Shown here: positions 9,482 to 18,044 of the stretch, piece by piece
Numbering within the stretch: the first letter of the stretch is position 1
Layout: every line of letters starts with the position of its first letter
NCBI GenBank assembly: GCA_021741355.1
Contig: JAIOXZ010000004.1
Location: 1-64,000 of the forward strand
DNA from: Caulobacter sp.
GTDB taxonomy: Bacteria; Pseudomonadota; Alphaproteobacteria; Caulobacterales; Caulobacteraceae
Direction: 5' to 3'
Length of the DNA: 64,000 nt
Program-made: the position numbers and the translations under genes
The notes under the pieces: generated by a model
Database searches by the model: none
Seen by the model: only the letters and a program-made list of their open reading frames with translations
Told to the model about the DNA's origin: nothing

Positions 9482-9988
9482 CTACTGGAACATGCCGAAC
9501 AGGACCGAGGCGATCACGCCCGTGGCGATGGCGGTCAGGACGACGTCGTCATTCACCCGCACGTAGCGATAGCCGTAGGGCGGGGGCGCCAGGCGATAGG
9601 CGCGGTGGTCAACGTAGTAGCCGCTGGTGCGGTACTGGGTCGGAAGGCGTTCGCCCCGGCGCCACTGACGGGCCTGATAGCCTCGCGGCGCATGGTAGCG
9701 GCCGGCGTTGTAGCGACGCTCGGCGCGGCGCTCGTAGCGGCTTTCGGCGCGGTCGTAGCGGCGGTCGGCGCGGTCATCGCGGCGGTCATCGCGGCGGTCG
9801 TAGCGGTCGTCGCGGCGCTCGTCCCGACGATCATCGCGGCGGTCGTCCCGGCGGTCGCCGCCTTGCTGATAGCCGCTCTGGCCCTGGTAGCCGCCTTGCT
9901 GCGGGCGGCCCTGATAGGACTGGGCGCTGGCGGCGCCGGCCGAGGCCAGGACCGACAGGGCGATCGCGGCGGTGAGGATCTTCTTCAT
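9482..9988 (-). CDS. RcnB-family periplasmic protein
   Basis: The 168-residue protein has a signal peptide (MKKILTAAIALSVLASAGAASAQ), a highly charged Arg/Asp tract of about 50 residues built from repeated 'DRRDD' units (about 44-93), and a C-terminal RcnB domain: 'QWRRGERLPTQYR', 'YYVDHRAYRLAPPPYGYRYVRV', 'DVVLTAIATGVIASVLFGMF'. E. coli RcnB is a periplasmic protein of nickel/cobalt homeostasis, but many alphaproteobacterial paralogues have no proven role. It stands alone with its own terminator downstream. Confidence 0.85.
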   Translation of the reverse strand: MKKILTAAIALSVLASAGAASAQSYQGRPQQGGYQGQSGYQQGGDRRDDRRDDRRDERRDDRYDRRDDRRDDRADRRYDRAESRYERRAERRYNAGRYHAPRGYQARQWRRGERLPTQYRTSGYYVDHRAYRLAPPPYGYRYVRVNDDVVLTAIATGVIASVLFGMFQ

Positions 9989-10116
9989 GGCAGGTCTCCT
10001 GACGGCTGGGCCTGCGGGGGATCCGGAAGCGGCCGTTGTTGAGACCCTTATGAGCGGCGCGGCTTGAGCCCAGTCTGAACGGCTCTGGTCATCTCCCGTT
10101 CATCACGGCCCGCGGG

Positions 10117-12378
10117 TCAGGCGGCGGCGCGAGCTGTGCGCATGAAGGCCGGCGCCGCCCGCAGCGCCTCGATGTCGGCGGCCGAGACCGGCTTGCTGAA
10201 CAGGTAGCCCTGGATCTCGGAACAGCCCGCCGCGGCCAGCCGGTCGCGCTGGTCGCTGGTTTCGACGCCCTCGGCGATCACGTTCAGCTTCAGGGCGCGC
10301 GCCAGCCGGATGATCGCACCGACGACGGCGTCGGCCTCTTCGTCGATGCCCAGGCTGGCGATAAAGGAGCGGTCGATCTTGATCTTGCTGATCGGGAACC
10401 GCTTCAGATAGCTCAGGCTTGAGTATCCCGTTCCGAAGTCATCGAGCGCCAGGCTGAAGCCAAGGTCGCGCAGGCGTTTGAGCGTGTCGTGGGTCTCGGG
10501 ATCGTCGCCGACCAGCAGCCCCTCGGTGATCTCCAGTTCGAACCGCCGCGGATCGACCCGCAGGCGGGACACCAGGGTGCTGACGGCTGTGACAAAGCCG
10601 GGCGTCCGCAGCTGGATGGCCGAGACGTTGATCGCCACCTTGAGCCCCTTCCAGCGTCGGCTGTCCTGGAAGGCGCGGGCGATGGTGAACAGGCCCAGTT
10701 CGCTGATCAGGCCACATTCCTCGGCGATCGGCACGAAGAAGGCCGGCGAGATCGGGCCGCGGACCGGGTGCCGCCAGCGCACGAGCGCCTCGACGCCGGT
10801 CATCACGCCGCGGTGGTTGACCTGCGGCTGATAGGCCATGTCCAGCGACCCGGCCGCCAGCGCCTCGCGCAGGTCGATCTCCAGCGACCGCCGGGTCTTC
10901 ACCGCAGCGTCCATTTCGATCTCGAAGAAGCAGAAGCGGCTTCCACCATCGGCCCTGGCGCGGGTCAGCGCCATGTCAGCCTGCCGGATCGCCTCGCCGG
11001 GATCCACATCCCCGTCGGTGACCATGGTGATGCCGATCGAACAGCCGATGAAGGACCGGTTGGTTTCCAGGTAGAAGGGTGCGGTCATGGCCTCGATCAG
11101 CCGGTCCGCAAGCGCCGCCGCCTGGGCTGCGGTGGCGTTGGCCTGGACGATGGCGAACTCGTCAGCGCCGAACCGCGCGAAGGTGTCCGTTGACCGGCAG
11201 ACGGCGGCCAGCCGTCGAGCGGCCAGCTTGATCAGCTGATCGCCGACCTGATGACCATGCAGGTCATTGATTTCCTTGAAGCGGTCGAGGTCGATGGAAT
11301 GCACCGCCACGGTCGCCTGATGATCACGCCTGAGGTGGTCGAGGGCGTGATCCAGCCTTTCCTGGAAGCGCGCGCGGTTCGGCAAGCCGGTCAGCGGGTC
11401 GAAGTAGGCGAGGTGGGTCGCCCGCGCCTCGCTGGCCACAAGGCTTTGCGCCATTCCGCTGGCGCGCCGGTAGAGCGTCAGCGCGGCGAGGCTCAGCAGG
11501 GCGACGATGATCAGGACGGGCCCGCCGATCTGGTCGAGCATGGTCCTTCCGGGCGTCTGCGGCTGCCAGTCCAGCGTGGCGACATAGTCTCCCGAATGGG
11601 TGCGCAACGGGATGTGGGCCTGACGCTTGTCAGACCGGGAGTCGTCGCCGTGAACATGCAGGTCGCGGAGCATGAACCGCTCGCCGAACATCTTCAGGAA
11701 GGGCTGTCCGAGCAGCATGCCGGTGACCACGATCGGCGCCCTGGGACCTTTGGGGCGAGCGTGGCCGAAGTCGGGCTGCACCAGGGTCGCCGACAGGATG
11801 TAGAGCCGGCCCTCCACCTTGGCGATCGAGCTGGCCTGAATGGGGCCGGGAATTTTGCCGGGCGCAGACCGGCGCGCCGTATTCAGGGCGCGGGCGGCTT
11901 CCTGGGCGCGCACCGACTCGACGATCGCGGCCGTCGCGGGCGCGAAGGCCGCAAAGGCGCCGGCGTCGACCGTTCCGGGCCCGTCCGCGGCGTAGATCGC
12001 CCGGTCCTTCGCATCGAGCACGAAGGAGGTGTCGAAGCCGCCGGTCTGGCTCAGGAACTGGCCGATATTCTCGCTGGCCCAGACCGGATCGAAGCGGTTG
12101 TCCAGATTGCGCACCGCCTCGTCCCAGACAGCCTGGGCCACCACGCGGTGCGCCACTTCGCCGGTGATCCCGGTCAGGCCGTTGGCCACCACGGCCTGCT
12201 CCCGCTCACGGGATACGGAGTCGAACTGGTGGACGAGGCTGAGGACCAGGGCGACAAGCACCGCCATGGTAAACACGGCGAGAATCGCGAGGGGCCAGAA
12301 AAAGTCCGCCTTCAGAAATCTCTTGGGCATTCCGAACCGATCCGTCTCGCCTTGTTGCAGATCGTTCTGAACCAACAC
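10117..12378 (-). CDS. Membrane GGDEF/EAL cyclic-di-GMP protein with CHASE4-like sensor
   Basis: The 753-residue protein has a membrane helix near residues 27-49, a periplasmic CHASE4-like domain (about 55-275, 'VAQAVWDEAVRNLDN'), a second helix (about 283-303), a GGDEF domain and an EAL domain. The cyclase signature is G404-A-D-E-F408 instead of GGDEF, so cyclase activity is doubtful. The phosphodiesterase domain starts with E530-A-L and keeps 'DDFGTGYSS' and 'KIDRSFI', so it may hydrolyse cyclic-di-GMP. The start is uncertain: GTG at 12378 lies too close to AGGAG, and an ATG at 12330 gives 737 residues. Control of motility or attachment is likely. Confidence 0.9.
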   Translation of the reverse strand: MLVQNDLQQGETDRFGMPKRFLKADFFWPLAILAVFTMAVLVALVLSLVHQFDSVSREREQAVVANGLTGITGEVAHRVVAQAVWDEAVRNLDNRFDPVWASENIGQFLSQTGGFDTSFVLDAKDRAIYAADGPGTVDAGAFAAFAPATAAIVESVRAQEAARALNTARRSAPGKIPGPIQASSIAKVEGRLYILSATLVQPDFGHARPKGPRAPIVVTGMLLGQPFLKMFGERFMLRDLHVHGDDSRSDKRQAHIPLRTHSGDYVATLDWQPQTPGRTMLDQIGGPVLIIVALLSLAALTLYRRASGMAQSLVASEARATHLAYFDPLTGLPNRARFQERLDHALDHLRRDHQATVAVHSIDLDRFKEINDLHGHQVGDQLIKLAARRLAAVCRSTDTFARFGADEFAIVQANATAAQAAALADRLIEAMTAPFYLETNRSFIGCSIGITMVTDGDVDPGEAIRQADMALTRARADGGSRFCFFEIEMDAAVKTRRSLEIDLREALAAGSLDMAYQPQVNHRGVMTGVEALVRWRHPVRGPISPAFFVPIAEECGLISELGLFTIARAFQDSRRWKGLKVAINVSAIQLRTPGFVTAVSTLVSRLRVDPRRFELEITEGLLVGDDPETHDTLKRLRDLGFSLALDDFGTGYSSLSYLKRFPISKIKIDRSFIASLGIDEEADAVVGAIIRLARALKLNVIAEGVETSDQRDRLAAAGCSEIQGYLFSKPVSAADIEALRAAPAFMRTARAAA

Positions 12379-12531
12379 TCCTAATGTTGTGCGAACTTCG
12401 ACGGCTGAAACCTGAGTCTATGGGTCTCTAATCGCTCAATTGATCTCTGTTTGTCTTCGATCAATTCAAATTTAACTATAAGATATACTCATAATGGGTT
12501 CCCGGCGGGGCGGCAACCCACGCCGCTGACC

Positions 12532-13176
12532 TCATCCGCGCGTCAGGGGTCGGCTCATCGGCCAGGGGTTGGGCGCGGGTTCGGCGCCGGCCAGGGCCTC
12601 GAAGGCGGCGATGATGTCCTCGTCGCTGATCAGGTCAGGCGTCTGGAAGCTGGTGAACACCAGTCCGGTGATCAGGGCGTCGATCACCCGGGCGAACCGG
12701 TCGGCCGGCATCGGCAGCGAGCCGGGCGGGGCGATCTTCTGAAAGCCGGCCGCCATCATCCGGTAGGTCTCGGCGTTCCGCTCGGTCATCCGCTCGCGCA
12801 TGTGCGCGTGGGTGACGATGTAGAGCTGGAAGGCCGCGGCGCCGGCGGCGTTGGCCCGCCGGGTCTTGATCTGCGCCGCGACGGCCTCGCCGAGCAGCCG
12901 CATCTGGGTCCGCAGCGGCGCGCCCGGCTTGAAGTCGGCCTCGATCGGCGTCCACTGGCTGTCCATCACGGCCAGGAACAAGTCTTCCCGACTCTTGAAG
13001 TTGCCGTAGAAGGAGCCGCGCGACAGGCCCGCGCGGGTGCAGACCGCCTCGATCGAGGTGCGGTCAAAGCCCTTCTCGGCGATGATCTCCGCCGCCGCCG
13101 CGACCAGGGTCTTGCGGGTTCTCTGGCGCTTGTCGCCCTTGGGCACGCCCTTGCGGATAGCGGGTTTTCGCTCCAT
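12532..13176 (-). CDS. TetR-family transcriptional regulator
   Basis: The 214-residue protein carries an N-terminal TetR HTH ('RTRKTLVAAAAEIIAEKGFDRTSIEAVCTRAGLSRGSFYGNFKSREDLFLAV') and an all-helical ligand domain. It shares layout with the TetR gene at 13392-14006, so the two may be diverged paralogues. No target gene is divergent from it. An inverted repeat (ATGCA-n4-TGCAT) 27 bp upstream of the start could be its own operator. Confidence 0.9.
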   Translation of the reverse strand: MERKPAIRKGVPKGDKRQRTRKTLVAAAAEIIAEKGFDRTSIEAVCTRAGLSRGSFYGNFKSREDLFLAVMDSQWTPIEADFKPGAPLRTQMRLLGEAVAAQIKTRRANAAGAAAFQLYIVTHAHMRERMTERNAETYRMMAAGFQKIAPPGSLPMPADRFARVIDALITGLVFTSFQTPDLISDEDIIAAFEALAGAEPAPNPWPMSRPLTRG

Positions 13177-13202
13177 GGGGGATATCTACGGCGCCGGATA
13201 AT

Positions 13203-13216
13203 ATGCAGCAATGCAT
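13203..13216. promoter_or_regulatory. Possible operator upstream of the TetR gene
   Basis: ATGCA-gcaa-TGCAT lies 27 bp upstream of the TetR start at 13176 in AT-rich sequence. TetR dimers usually bind such palindromes and repress themselves. The site is short, so chance cannot be excluded. Confidence 0.3.
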
Positions 13217-13263
13217 TTAATGGCCTGGCGGGGACGTACCCTCGCCAACCTTCTCCATCATGC

Positions 13264-13388
13264 CGTCATGGCCCGACTTGTTCGGGCCACCCAGGAACAC
13301 GGGCTCGTCAGGATCGGCGCGATGTCGACGGCGAGCGATCCTGCGCCGCCGCCGCGCTTGGGTGGCCCGGACAGGCCGGGCCATGACG
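13264..13388. repeat. Intergenic inverted repeat element (CGTCATGGCCCG family)
   Basis: The left end CGTCATGGCCCGACTTG..GGCCACCCA and right end TGGGTGGCCCGGAC..GGGCCATGACG are near-perfect reverse complements of about 30 bp around a 60-bp centre. It fills the gap between the two TetR genes. The architecture is like 15330-15431 but the sequence differs, so this is a separate repeat family. Confidence 0.75.
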
Positions 13389-13391
13389 GAG

Positions 13392-14006
13392 TTATTGAGC
13401 TCCGGGCTCTCCCGCCAGCGCCGCGAAGGCGGCGTAGAACGCCTCGTCCGGGACCAGGTCCGGCGTCAGGAACCGCTGGAACAGCAACCCTTCGGTCACG
13501 GCGTGGATCAGCACCACCAGCGTCTCGGCCGGCATCGGCAGGCCGCCGTCGTCCGCCACGCTGCGCAGCCAGGCGGCGCCGGTGGCGAAACTGGCGGCGG
13601 TGATCGCTCTCACCTCCGCCCGCAAGGCCGCATTGGCCGCAGCGTGGGCCATGCCGGTCAGCCGGCCGTAGGCCGCTTCCTGCCGCTCGGGGATCGCGGC
13701 GATATAGGCCTCGGCGAGGGCGCGCATCTTCTCGGCGAAGGTCGAGTCGGCCCGGATCTTCGGCTTCACCGGCGCCCAGTAGGCCTGGCCCAGCGCGATG
13801 AACAGGTCATCGCGGTTGCGAAAGTTGCCGTAGATCGCCCCGCTGGTCATGCCGGCCCGCTCGGCCACCGCCTGCAGGGTGGTGCGGTCATAGCCGCGCT
13901 CGCGGATCAGCTGGCGGGCGGCGTCCAGCAGGGCAGCGCGGGTGCGGGCGCGCTTGTCGCCCTTGGGACGGCGTCTGGCATCAGCGCTCGCGGGATCGGC
14001 GGACAT
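13392..14006 (-). CDS. TetR-family regulator, probable repressor of the adjacent serine hydrolase
   Basis: The 204-residue protein has the TetR HTH ('RTRAALLDAARQLIRERGYDRTTLQAVAERAGMTSGAIYGNFRNRDDLFIAL') and a ligand-binding C-terminus. It is divergent from the serine hydrolase gene with 90 bp between the starts. That gap contains an AT-rich block ('aaatattggaactatatttt' and 'gaatattat') suitable for promoters and an operator. Control of the hydrolase is inferred from position only. Confidence 0.9.
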   Translation of the reverse strand: MSADPASADARRRPKGDKRARTRAALLDAARQLIRERGYDRTTLQAVAERAGMTSGAIYGNFRNRDDLFIALGQAYWAPVKPKIRADSTFAEKMRALAEAYIAAIPERQEAAYGRLTGMAHAAANAALRAEVRAITAASFATGAAWLRSVADDGGLPMPAETLVVLIHAVTEGLLFQRFLTPDLVPDEAFYAAFAALAGEPGAQ

Positions 14007-14096
14007 GGCCCGGAGTCTATCGGCTTGCAGAAATATTGGAACTATATTTTATAAGCAGAGAATATTATCAGCGCCGACCGTGCGACAGGACCGACC

Positions 14097-15320
14097 ATGA
14101 CCGCCTCCGATCCGATCACCGCCATGCTCGGCCGCTATGTCGACGCCGATGAGATCGCCGGGGCCGCGACCCTCGTCTGGAAGGACGGTAGGGTGGTTCA
14201 GACCTGCGCTACCGGCTGGCGGGACAGGGAATCCCTCGACCTTCTCCAGCGCGACGCCATCTTCCGCATCGCCTCGATGACCAAGCCGGTGACCTCGGTC
14301 GCGGCCCTGATGCTGGTGGATGACGGCAAGATCAGTCTTGCCGACCCGATCAGCCGCTGGGCGCCGGAGTTCGCCGACATGCGCGTACTCCGCTCGCCCG
14401 ACGGTCCGCTGGACGAGACTGATCCGGCGGCGCGGGAGATCACCTTTGACGACCTGCTCACGCACCGGTCGGGCCTGACCTACGGCTCGTTCCACGCCGG
14501 CCCGATCCAGCCGGCCTATGACGCGGCCCTGGGCGGCGACATCGATAGCCATGTCGCGCCCGACGACTGGATCGCGGCGCTGGCCGCCCTGCCGCTCATC
14601 GACCAGCCCGGCGCCGGCTTTCACTACGGCAATTCCACGGATCTGCTGGGGTTCCTGATCGCGCGGATCGAGGGTGAGCCGCTCGGCGCGGTGCTCCAGC
14701 GCCGGATCTTCGGTCCGCTGGGCATGACCGACACCGGCTTCACCGTTCCGGCCGACAAGGCGCACCGCAAGGCGCAGCTGTACGGCTTTGACGCCGCCGG
14801 CGGGATGATCCCGCGGCCGACGGGAGCCTCCGGCGCCGGCGCCGTGCTGCCGGAGCGGCCGGCGGACATGACCTATGTGTCCGGCAGCGGCGGGCTGTGG
14901 TCGACGCTCGATGACTATCTGGCCTTCGCCCGGCTGTTCCTGGGTAACGGCGCGGTCGACGGGGTGCGGCTGCTGCGGCCGGAAACCCTGGGGGCCATGA
15001 TGACCAACCAGCTGACCGAGGATCAGCGCGCCCGCGGCGAGACGCTGGGCATGCCGATCTTCACCGCCCACGGCTTCGGCTATGGCCTGGCCGTGGTGAT
15101 GGACCCGGATACGGCCGCCGTGACCCGCTGCAAGGGCGGTGTCGGCACCGTCGGCTGGCCCGGCGCCTACGGCGGCTGGTGGCAGGCCGATCCGACGACG
15201 GGAACGGTGATGATCTTCCTGGTCCACAACGTCATGGAGCTGGAGCAGATGGCCATGGGCATCGGGCTCGGCGTCTACGGCGCCATCACCGAGTTCCACG
15301 GCCTGGCGACGGCCTTGTAG
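14097..15320 (+). CDS. Serine hydrolase of the class C beta-lactamase / esterase family
   Basis: The 407-residue enzyme has the S60-M-T-K63 catalytic motif, the Y177-G-N179 motif and a C-terminal glycine-rich segment ('GVGTVGWPGAYGGWW') in place of the KTG box. This combination fits EstB-like esterases and D-aminopeptidase-like proteins rather than true beta-lactamases. No signal peptide is seen, so it is probably cytoplasmic and not a resistance enzyme. AGGA precedes the ATG at 14097. The divergent TetR gene is the likely regulator. Confidence 0.9.
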   Translation: MTASDPITAMLGRYVDADEIAGAATLVWKDGRVVQTCATGWRDRESLDLLQRDAIFRIASMTKPVTSVAALMLVDDGKISLADPISRWAPEFADMRVLRSPDGPLDETDPAAREITFDDLLTHRSGLTYGSFHAGPIQPAYDAALGGDIDSHVAPDDWIAALAALPLIDQPGAGFHYGNSTDLLGFLIARIEGEPLGAVLQRRIFGPLGMTDTGFTVPADKAHRKAQLYGFDAAGGMIPRPTGASGAGAVLPERPADMTYVSGSGGLWSTLDDYLAFARLFLGNGAVDGVRLLRPETLGAMMTNQLTEDQRARGETLGMPIFTAHGFGYGLAVVMDPDTAAVTRCKGGVGTVGWPGAYGGWWQADPTTGTVMIFLVHNVMELEQMAMGIGLGVYGAITEFHGLATAL

Positions 15321-15329
15321 CCACGCTCC

Positions 15330-15431
15330 ACTGTCATCCCGGACGGCCTGCAAAGCCGATCCGGGACCCAGATTCGGCTGAGATTTGATCTGGGCCCCGG
15401 ATAGCCGCTGCACGGCTTCCGGGATGACAGT
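15330..15431. repeat. Intergenic inverted repeat element (ACTGTCATCCCGG family)
   Basis: Termini ACTGTCATCCCGG (15330 onward) and CCGGGATGACAGT (ending 15431) are perfect inverted repeats. The inner part is also complementary ('gatccgggacccagat' against 'atctgggccccggat'). The whole 102-bp unit could fold into one long hairpin. It follows the serine hydrolase stop. The gap 15432-15549 shows nothing else. Confidence 0.8.
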
Positions 15432-15549
15432 GAGGGGGAGGGCCTTGTGTGGCTTGGATGACTTCGCGCGATTGGGGATAAAGACGGCGCCGGATTTAAA
15501 ACACCAACAAATTTAACCCGTTACAGGCGATTCGCGTTCGCCTGTCAGG

Positions 15550-16254
15550 CTACCGGGACAGGATCAGGGCTTGGCTGGGCACGCGCGGGTGAATGAGGAT
15601 CACGCACGAAAATGCTTGCAGATTCACATGCTGGCCGATGGAAGAACGCTCTTCGGAGTTTAAATCAGGCCCGATGTAGTCGGGTAGGACGAGCCACCAT
15701 TCCGCATAGTGCGCGTAGCGGTGCGAAATCTTTGCAGCCTTCTCTGCGACGCAGAGATTGAGATTGCGAATGATCTCGCCAGCGACAAACCCACCGGCGT
15801 CATAGTCTGCATAGCCTCCGAGCATGAACAGATGCTCGACCGCGATACCGGCAGGTCGAATCTCAAGTTTGAATGTGCCCGTCAGATGCATATCCGCTCC
15901 GGACGGCGACGGCGCCGCCTTGAACTCTGCCAATGCCTTGGGAAGCGCGCTCTTGACGGCCTTCCAGTCTACCGGTCGCCGGAAGTCGTACGAAATCCAC
16001 CAGCCTCGTCCTTCAGGCGCCGGCCCATAGCGCGGCAGTAACGTCTCAACGAACCGCAGTATGGGGGCCTCGACGACTTCGAGCCCGGTATGGCCATTCG
16101 GAGTCTCGAAGTTCTGATTGAGGCGTCGGACCTCGACAGCAATCCGGCCGTCGATCACGAAATCTGGCGTCGTCTGTCCGTCTGGCTCGTAGATGATGTC
16201 GCCAAGCCCAAGCGACTGGAGATATTCCAGCGCCAGCTGTTCTGAGCGATCCAT
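15550..16254 (-). CDS. Uncharacterised protein with a possible PD-(D/E)XK nuclease core
   Basis: The 234-residue protein opens with 'TTPDFVIDGRIAVEVRRLN': P30-D31 followed by E41-V-R43 after a short strand. That spacing matches the PD-(D/E)XK nuclease core, with the usual lysine replaced by arginine. The remainder is not recognised. Its start lies 2 bp after the SDR stop at 16257 on the same strand, so it may be co-transcribed, but base use is less GC-rich and the gene looks acquired. Function is unknown; a metabolic role linked to the SDR seems unlikely. Confidence 0.6.
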   Translation of the reverse strand: MDRSEQLALEYLQSLGLGDIIYEPDGQTTPDFVIDGRIAVEVRRLNQNFETPNGHTGLEVVEAPILRFVETLLPRYGPAPEGRGWWISYDFRRPVDWKAVKSALPKALAEFKAAPSPSGADMHLTGTFKLEIRPAGIAVEHLFMLGGYADYDAGGFVAGEIIRNLNLCVAEKAAKISHRYAHYAEWWLVLPDYIGPDLNSEERSSIGQHVNLQAFSCVILIHPRVPSQALILSR

Positions 16255-16256
16255 AG

Positions 16257-17102
16257 CTACCGCACCGGCGTCCGGTCGCGGATCCGGTCGAAGCCCGCCT
16301 TGATGTTGGCGAACCGCATCTCGACGAAGGGCTCGAACTCGGCGTCGGTGAAGATGTAGGGCCAGTCGTTCTCGATGGCCTCGCGGACCAGTTCGCCGAC
16401 GTAGGCCGGATCGACGCCGCCGGCGATGCGTTCACGCATCTGGGCGATGCCGGCCTCGATGGCGGGGGTCATCGGCGTGGGCGCCTGCCCCTCGAACCGC
16501 TCCGGCAGGTTGCGCGCCGAGTCCATGATCTGGGTCCGCACCAGCCCGGGGCAGAGCACGGACACGCCGATTCCGCGTCCCGCCAGTTCGAGCCGCAGGC
16601 CTTCGGACAGGGCCACCACGCCATACTTGCTGACGTTGTAGGCATTGCCGCTGCCGGAGATCAGTCCGGCGATGGAGGCGGTGGAGACAATCTGGCCGCC
16701 CTGGCCGTGACGCTCGATCAGCGGGCCGAAGATCTCGATGCCCCAGATCACCGCCCACAGGTTCACATCGAGCGTCCAGCGCCAACCGGCGTCGCTCCAC
16801 CGCCCATAGCTGCCGCCGCCGCCGACACCGGCGTTGTTCACCAGGATATGCACCTCGTCGAAACGGGCGAGGGTCGCGTCGGCGGCCTTCTGGAGCTCTT
16901 CACGAACCGAGATGTCCGCCACCACGCCCTCGACGTCGGCGTTGGTGGCCTTGAGGCCCGCGACCGCCTTGTCCAGGGCCGCCGCTTCGATGTCGCACAG
17001 CATCACCTTGACCCCGGCCTGAGCGAGGGCCGTGGCGATCCCCAGCCCGATGCCGGAGGCCGCTCCGGTGATGAACGCAGTCTTGCCTGCGAGGTCTTTC
17101 AT
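16257..17102 (-). CDS. Short-chain dehydrogenase/reductase (SDR)
   Basis: The 281-residue protein is a classical SDR: TGAASGIG at residues 12-19 binds the cofactor, NNAG at 89-92, and the catalytic Ser143, Tyr155 and Lys159 (YNVSK). Asp37 after the second strand ('MLCDIE') suggests NAD over NADP. The C-terminus ('VDPAYVGELVREAIENDWPYIFTDAEFEP') is typical of a subgroup found in steroid, terpenoid or aromatic catabolism; the substrate is not known. It is co-directional with another SDR at 17208. Confidence 0.9.
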   Translation of the reverse strand: MKDLAGKTAFITGAASGIGLGIATALAQAGVKVMLCDIEAAALDKAVAGLKATNADVEGVVADISVREELQKAADATLARFDEVHILVNNAGVGGGGSYGRWSDAGWRWTLDVNLWAVIWGIEIFGPLIERHGQGGQIVSTASIAGLISGSGNAYNVSKYGVVALSEGLRLELAGRGIGVSVLCPGLVRTQIMDSARNLPERFEGQAPTPMTPAIEAGIAQMRERIAGGVDPAYVGELVREAIENDWPYIFTDAEFEPFVEMRFANIKAGFDRIRDRTPVR

Positions 17103-17207
17103 GTGGCGTCTCCCCTTGTTTTTCGGGGCCGAAAGTCGCGGGAAAAAACCGGTCTGCCTATTCCTGAACGGAAGTTTCTCGGCGTTAGAATAAGCACGGG
17201 TAGCGGT

Positions 17208-17987
17208 TCAGGTCGCCGTCATGCCCCCGTCGACCACCACTTCCGACCCCGTCATGAAGGCCGCGCCGTCCGAGGCGAGGAAAACGATGGCGTTGGCGAT
17301 GTCGATGTCGCGGCCGAGGCGGCCCATGGGATGGCTCTGGGCGAACCGCTCCAGCGTGCTGTTCGAGCCCTCGCCGCTACGGGCGGAAACGGCGGCGGCG
17401 GCCTCGGTCATCATCGGAGTGTCGATGATCCCCGGATGCACGGAATTGACGCGGATCTTCAGGCCCCCACGCGCGCATTCCATCGCCGCCGACTTGGTCA
17501 TCAGCCGCACCGCGCCCTTGGAGGCGTTGTAGGCGAGGCCGTTGGCCTGGCCCACCAGCCCCGCCACCGACGACAGGTTGATGATCGACCCGCCGCCGTC
17601 CCAGCGCTGCGCCCGCTCGGCGATGGCCGGAATGGCGTGCTTGAGGCCGAGGAACACGCCCTCGACATTGACCTGCTGCATGCGCCGGAAGTCTTCCAGC
17701 GCGGTGTCGACGATCGGCTTCATCCAGAAGATGCCGGCGTTGTTCACCAGGATGTCGAGACCGCCGAAGGTCTCGCGGGCGAAGGCCACGGCAGCGATCC
17801 AGTCGGCCTCGACGGTGACGTCATGCCTGACCCAGGCGCCGCCGATGCTGTCGGCGACGGCGGTTCCGTCGGCCAGATCGCTGATGACCACCTTCGCGCC
17901 GGCGGCCGCCAGCGCCTTCGCCGTCGCCGCGCCGATGCCGCGCGCCCCGCCGGTGACCAGCGCCACCCGGCCTTCGAGATCCTGCAT
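17208..17987 (-). CDS. Short-chain dehydrogenase/reductase (3-hydroxysteroid dehydrogenase-like)
   Basis: The 259-residue SDR has TGGARGIG (12-19), NNAG (82-85), the catalytic triad Ser140, Tyr153, Lys157 (YNASK), and Asp37 for NAD preference. The C-terminus ('PMGRLGRDIDIANAIVFLASDGAAFMTGSEVVVDGGMTAT') is the usual one for enzymes near 3alpha/20beta-hydroxysteroid and cyclohexanol dehydrogenases. It is upstream of and co-directional with the SDR at 16257, and convergent with nothing. The substrate cannot be assigned. Confidence 0.9.
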   Translation of the reverse strand: MQDLEGRVALVTGGARGIGAATAKALAAAGAKVVISDLADGTAVADSIGGAWVRHDVTVEADWIAAVAFARETFGGLDILVNNAGIFWMKPIVDTALEDFRRMQQVNVEGVFLGLKHAIPAIAERAQRWDGGGSIINLSSVAGLVGQANGLAYNASKGAVRLMTKSAAMECARGGLKIRVNSVHPGIIDTPMMTEAAAAVSARSGEGSNSTLERFAQSHPMGRLGRDIDIANAIVFLASDGAAFMTGSEVVVDGGMTAT

Positions 17988-18044
17988 GCCGTCCTCCCTG
18001 TCGTTGCAGACGGCTATAGCGGCATTCGCCGGGCCTGACAGTCT

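Noticed and set aside
9740-9860. Tandem repeat that might be taken for a CRISPR or minisatellite
   Set aside because: It is the coding sequence of the Arg/Asp-rich 'DRRDD' tract of the RcnB-like protein; unit length and lack of spacers exclude CRISPR.
14097-15320. Beta-lactam resistance gene
   Set aside because: The protein has the SxxK and YxN motifs but no KTG box and no signal peptide, so an esterase-type hydrolase is more likely.
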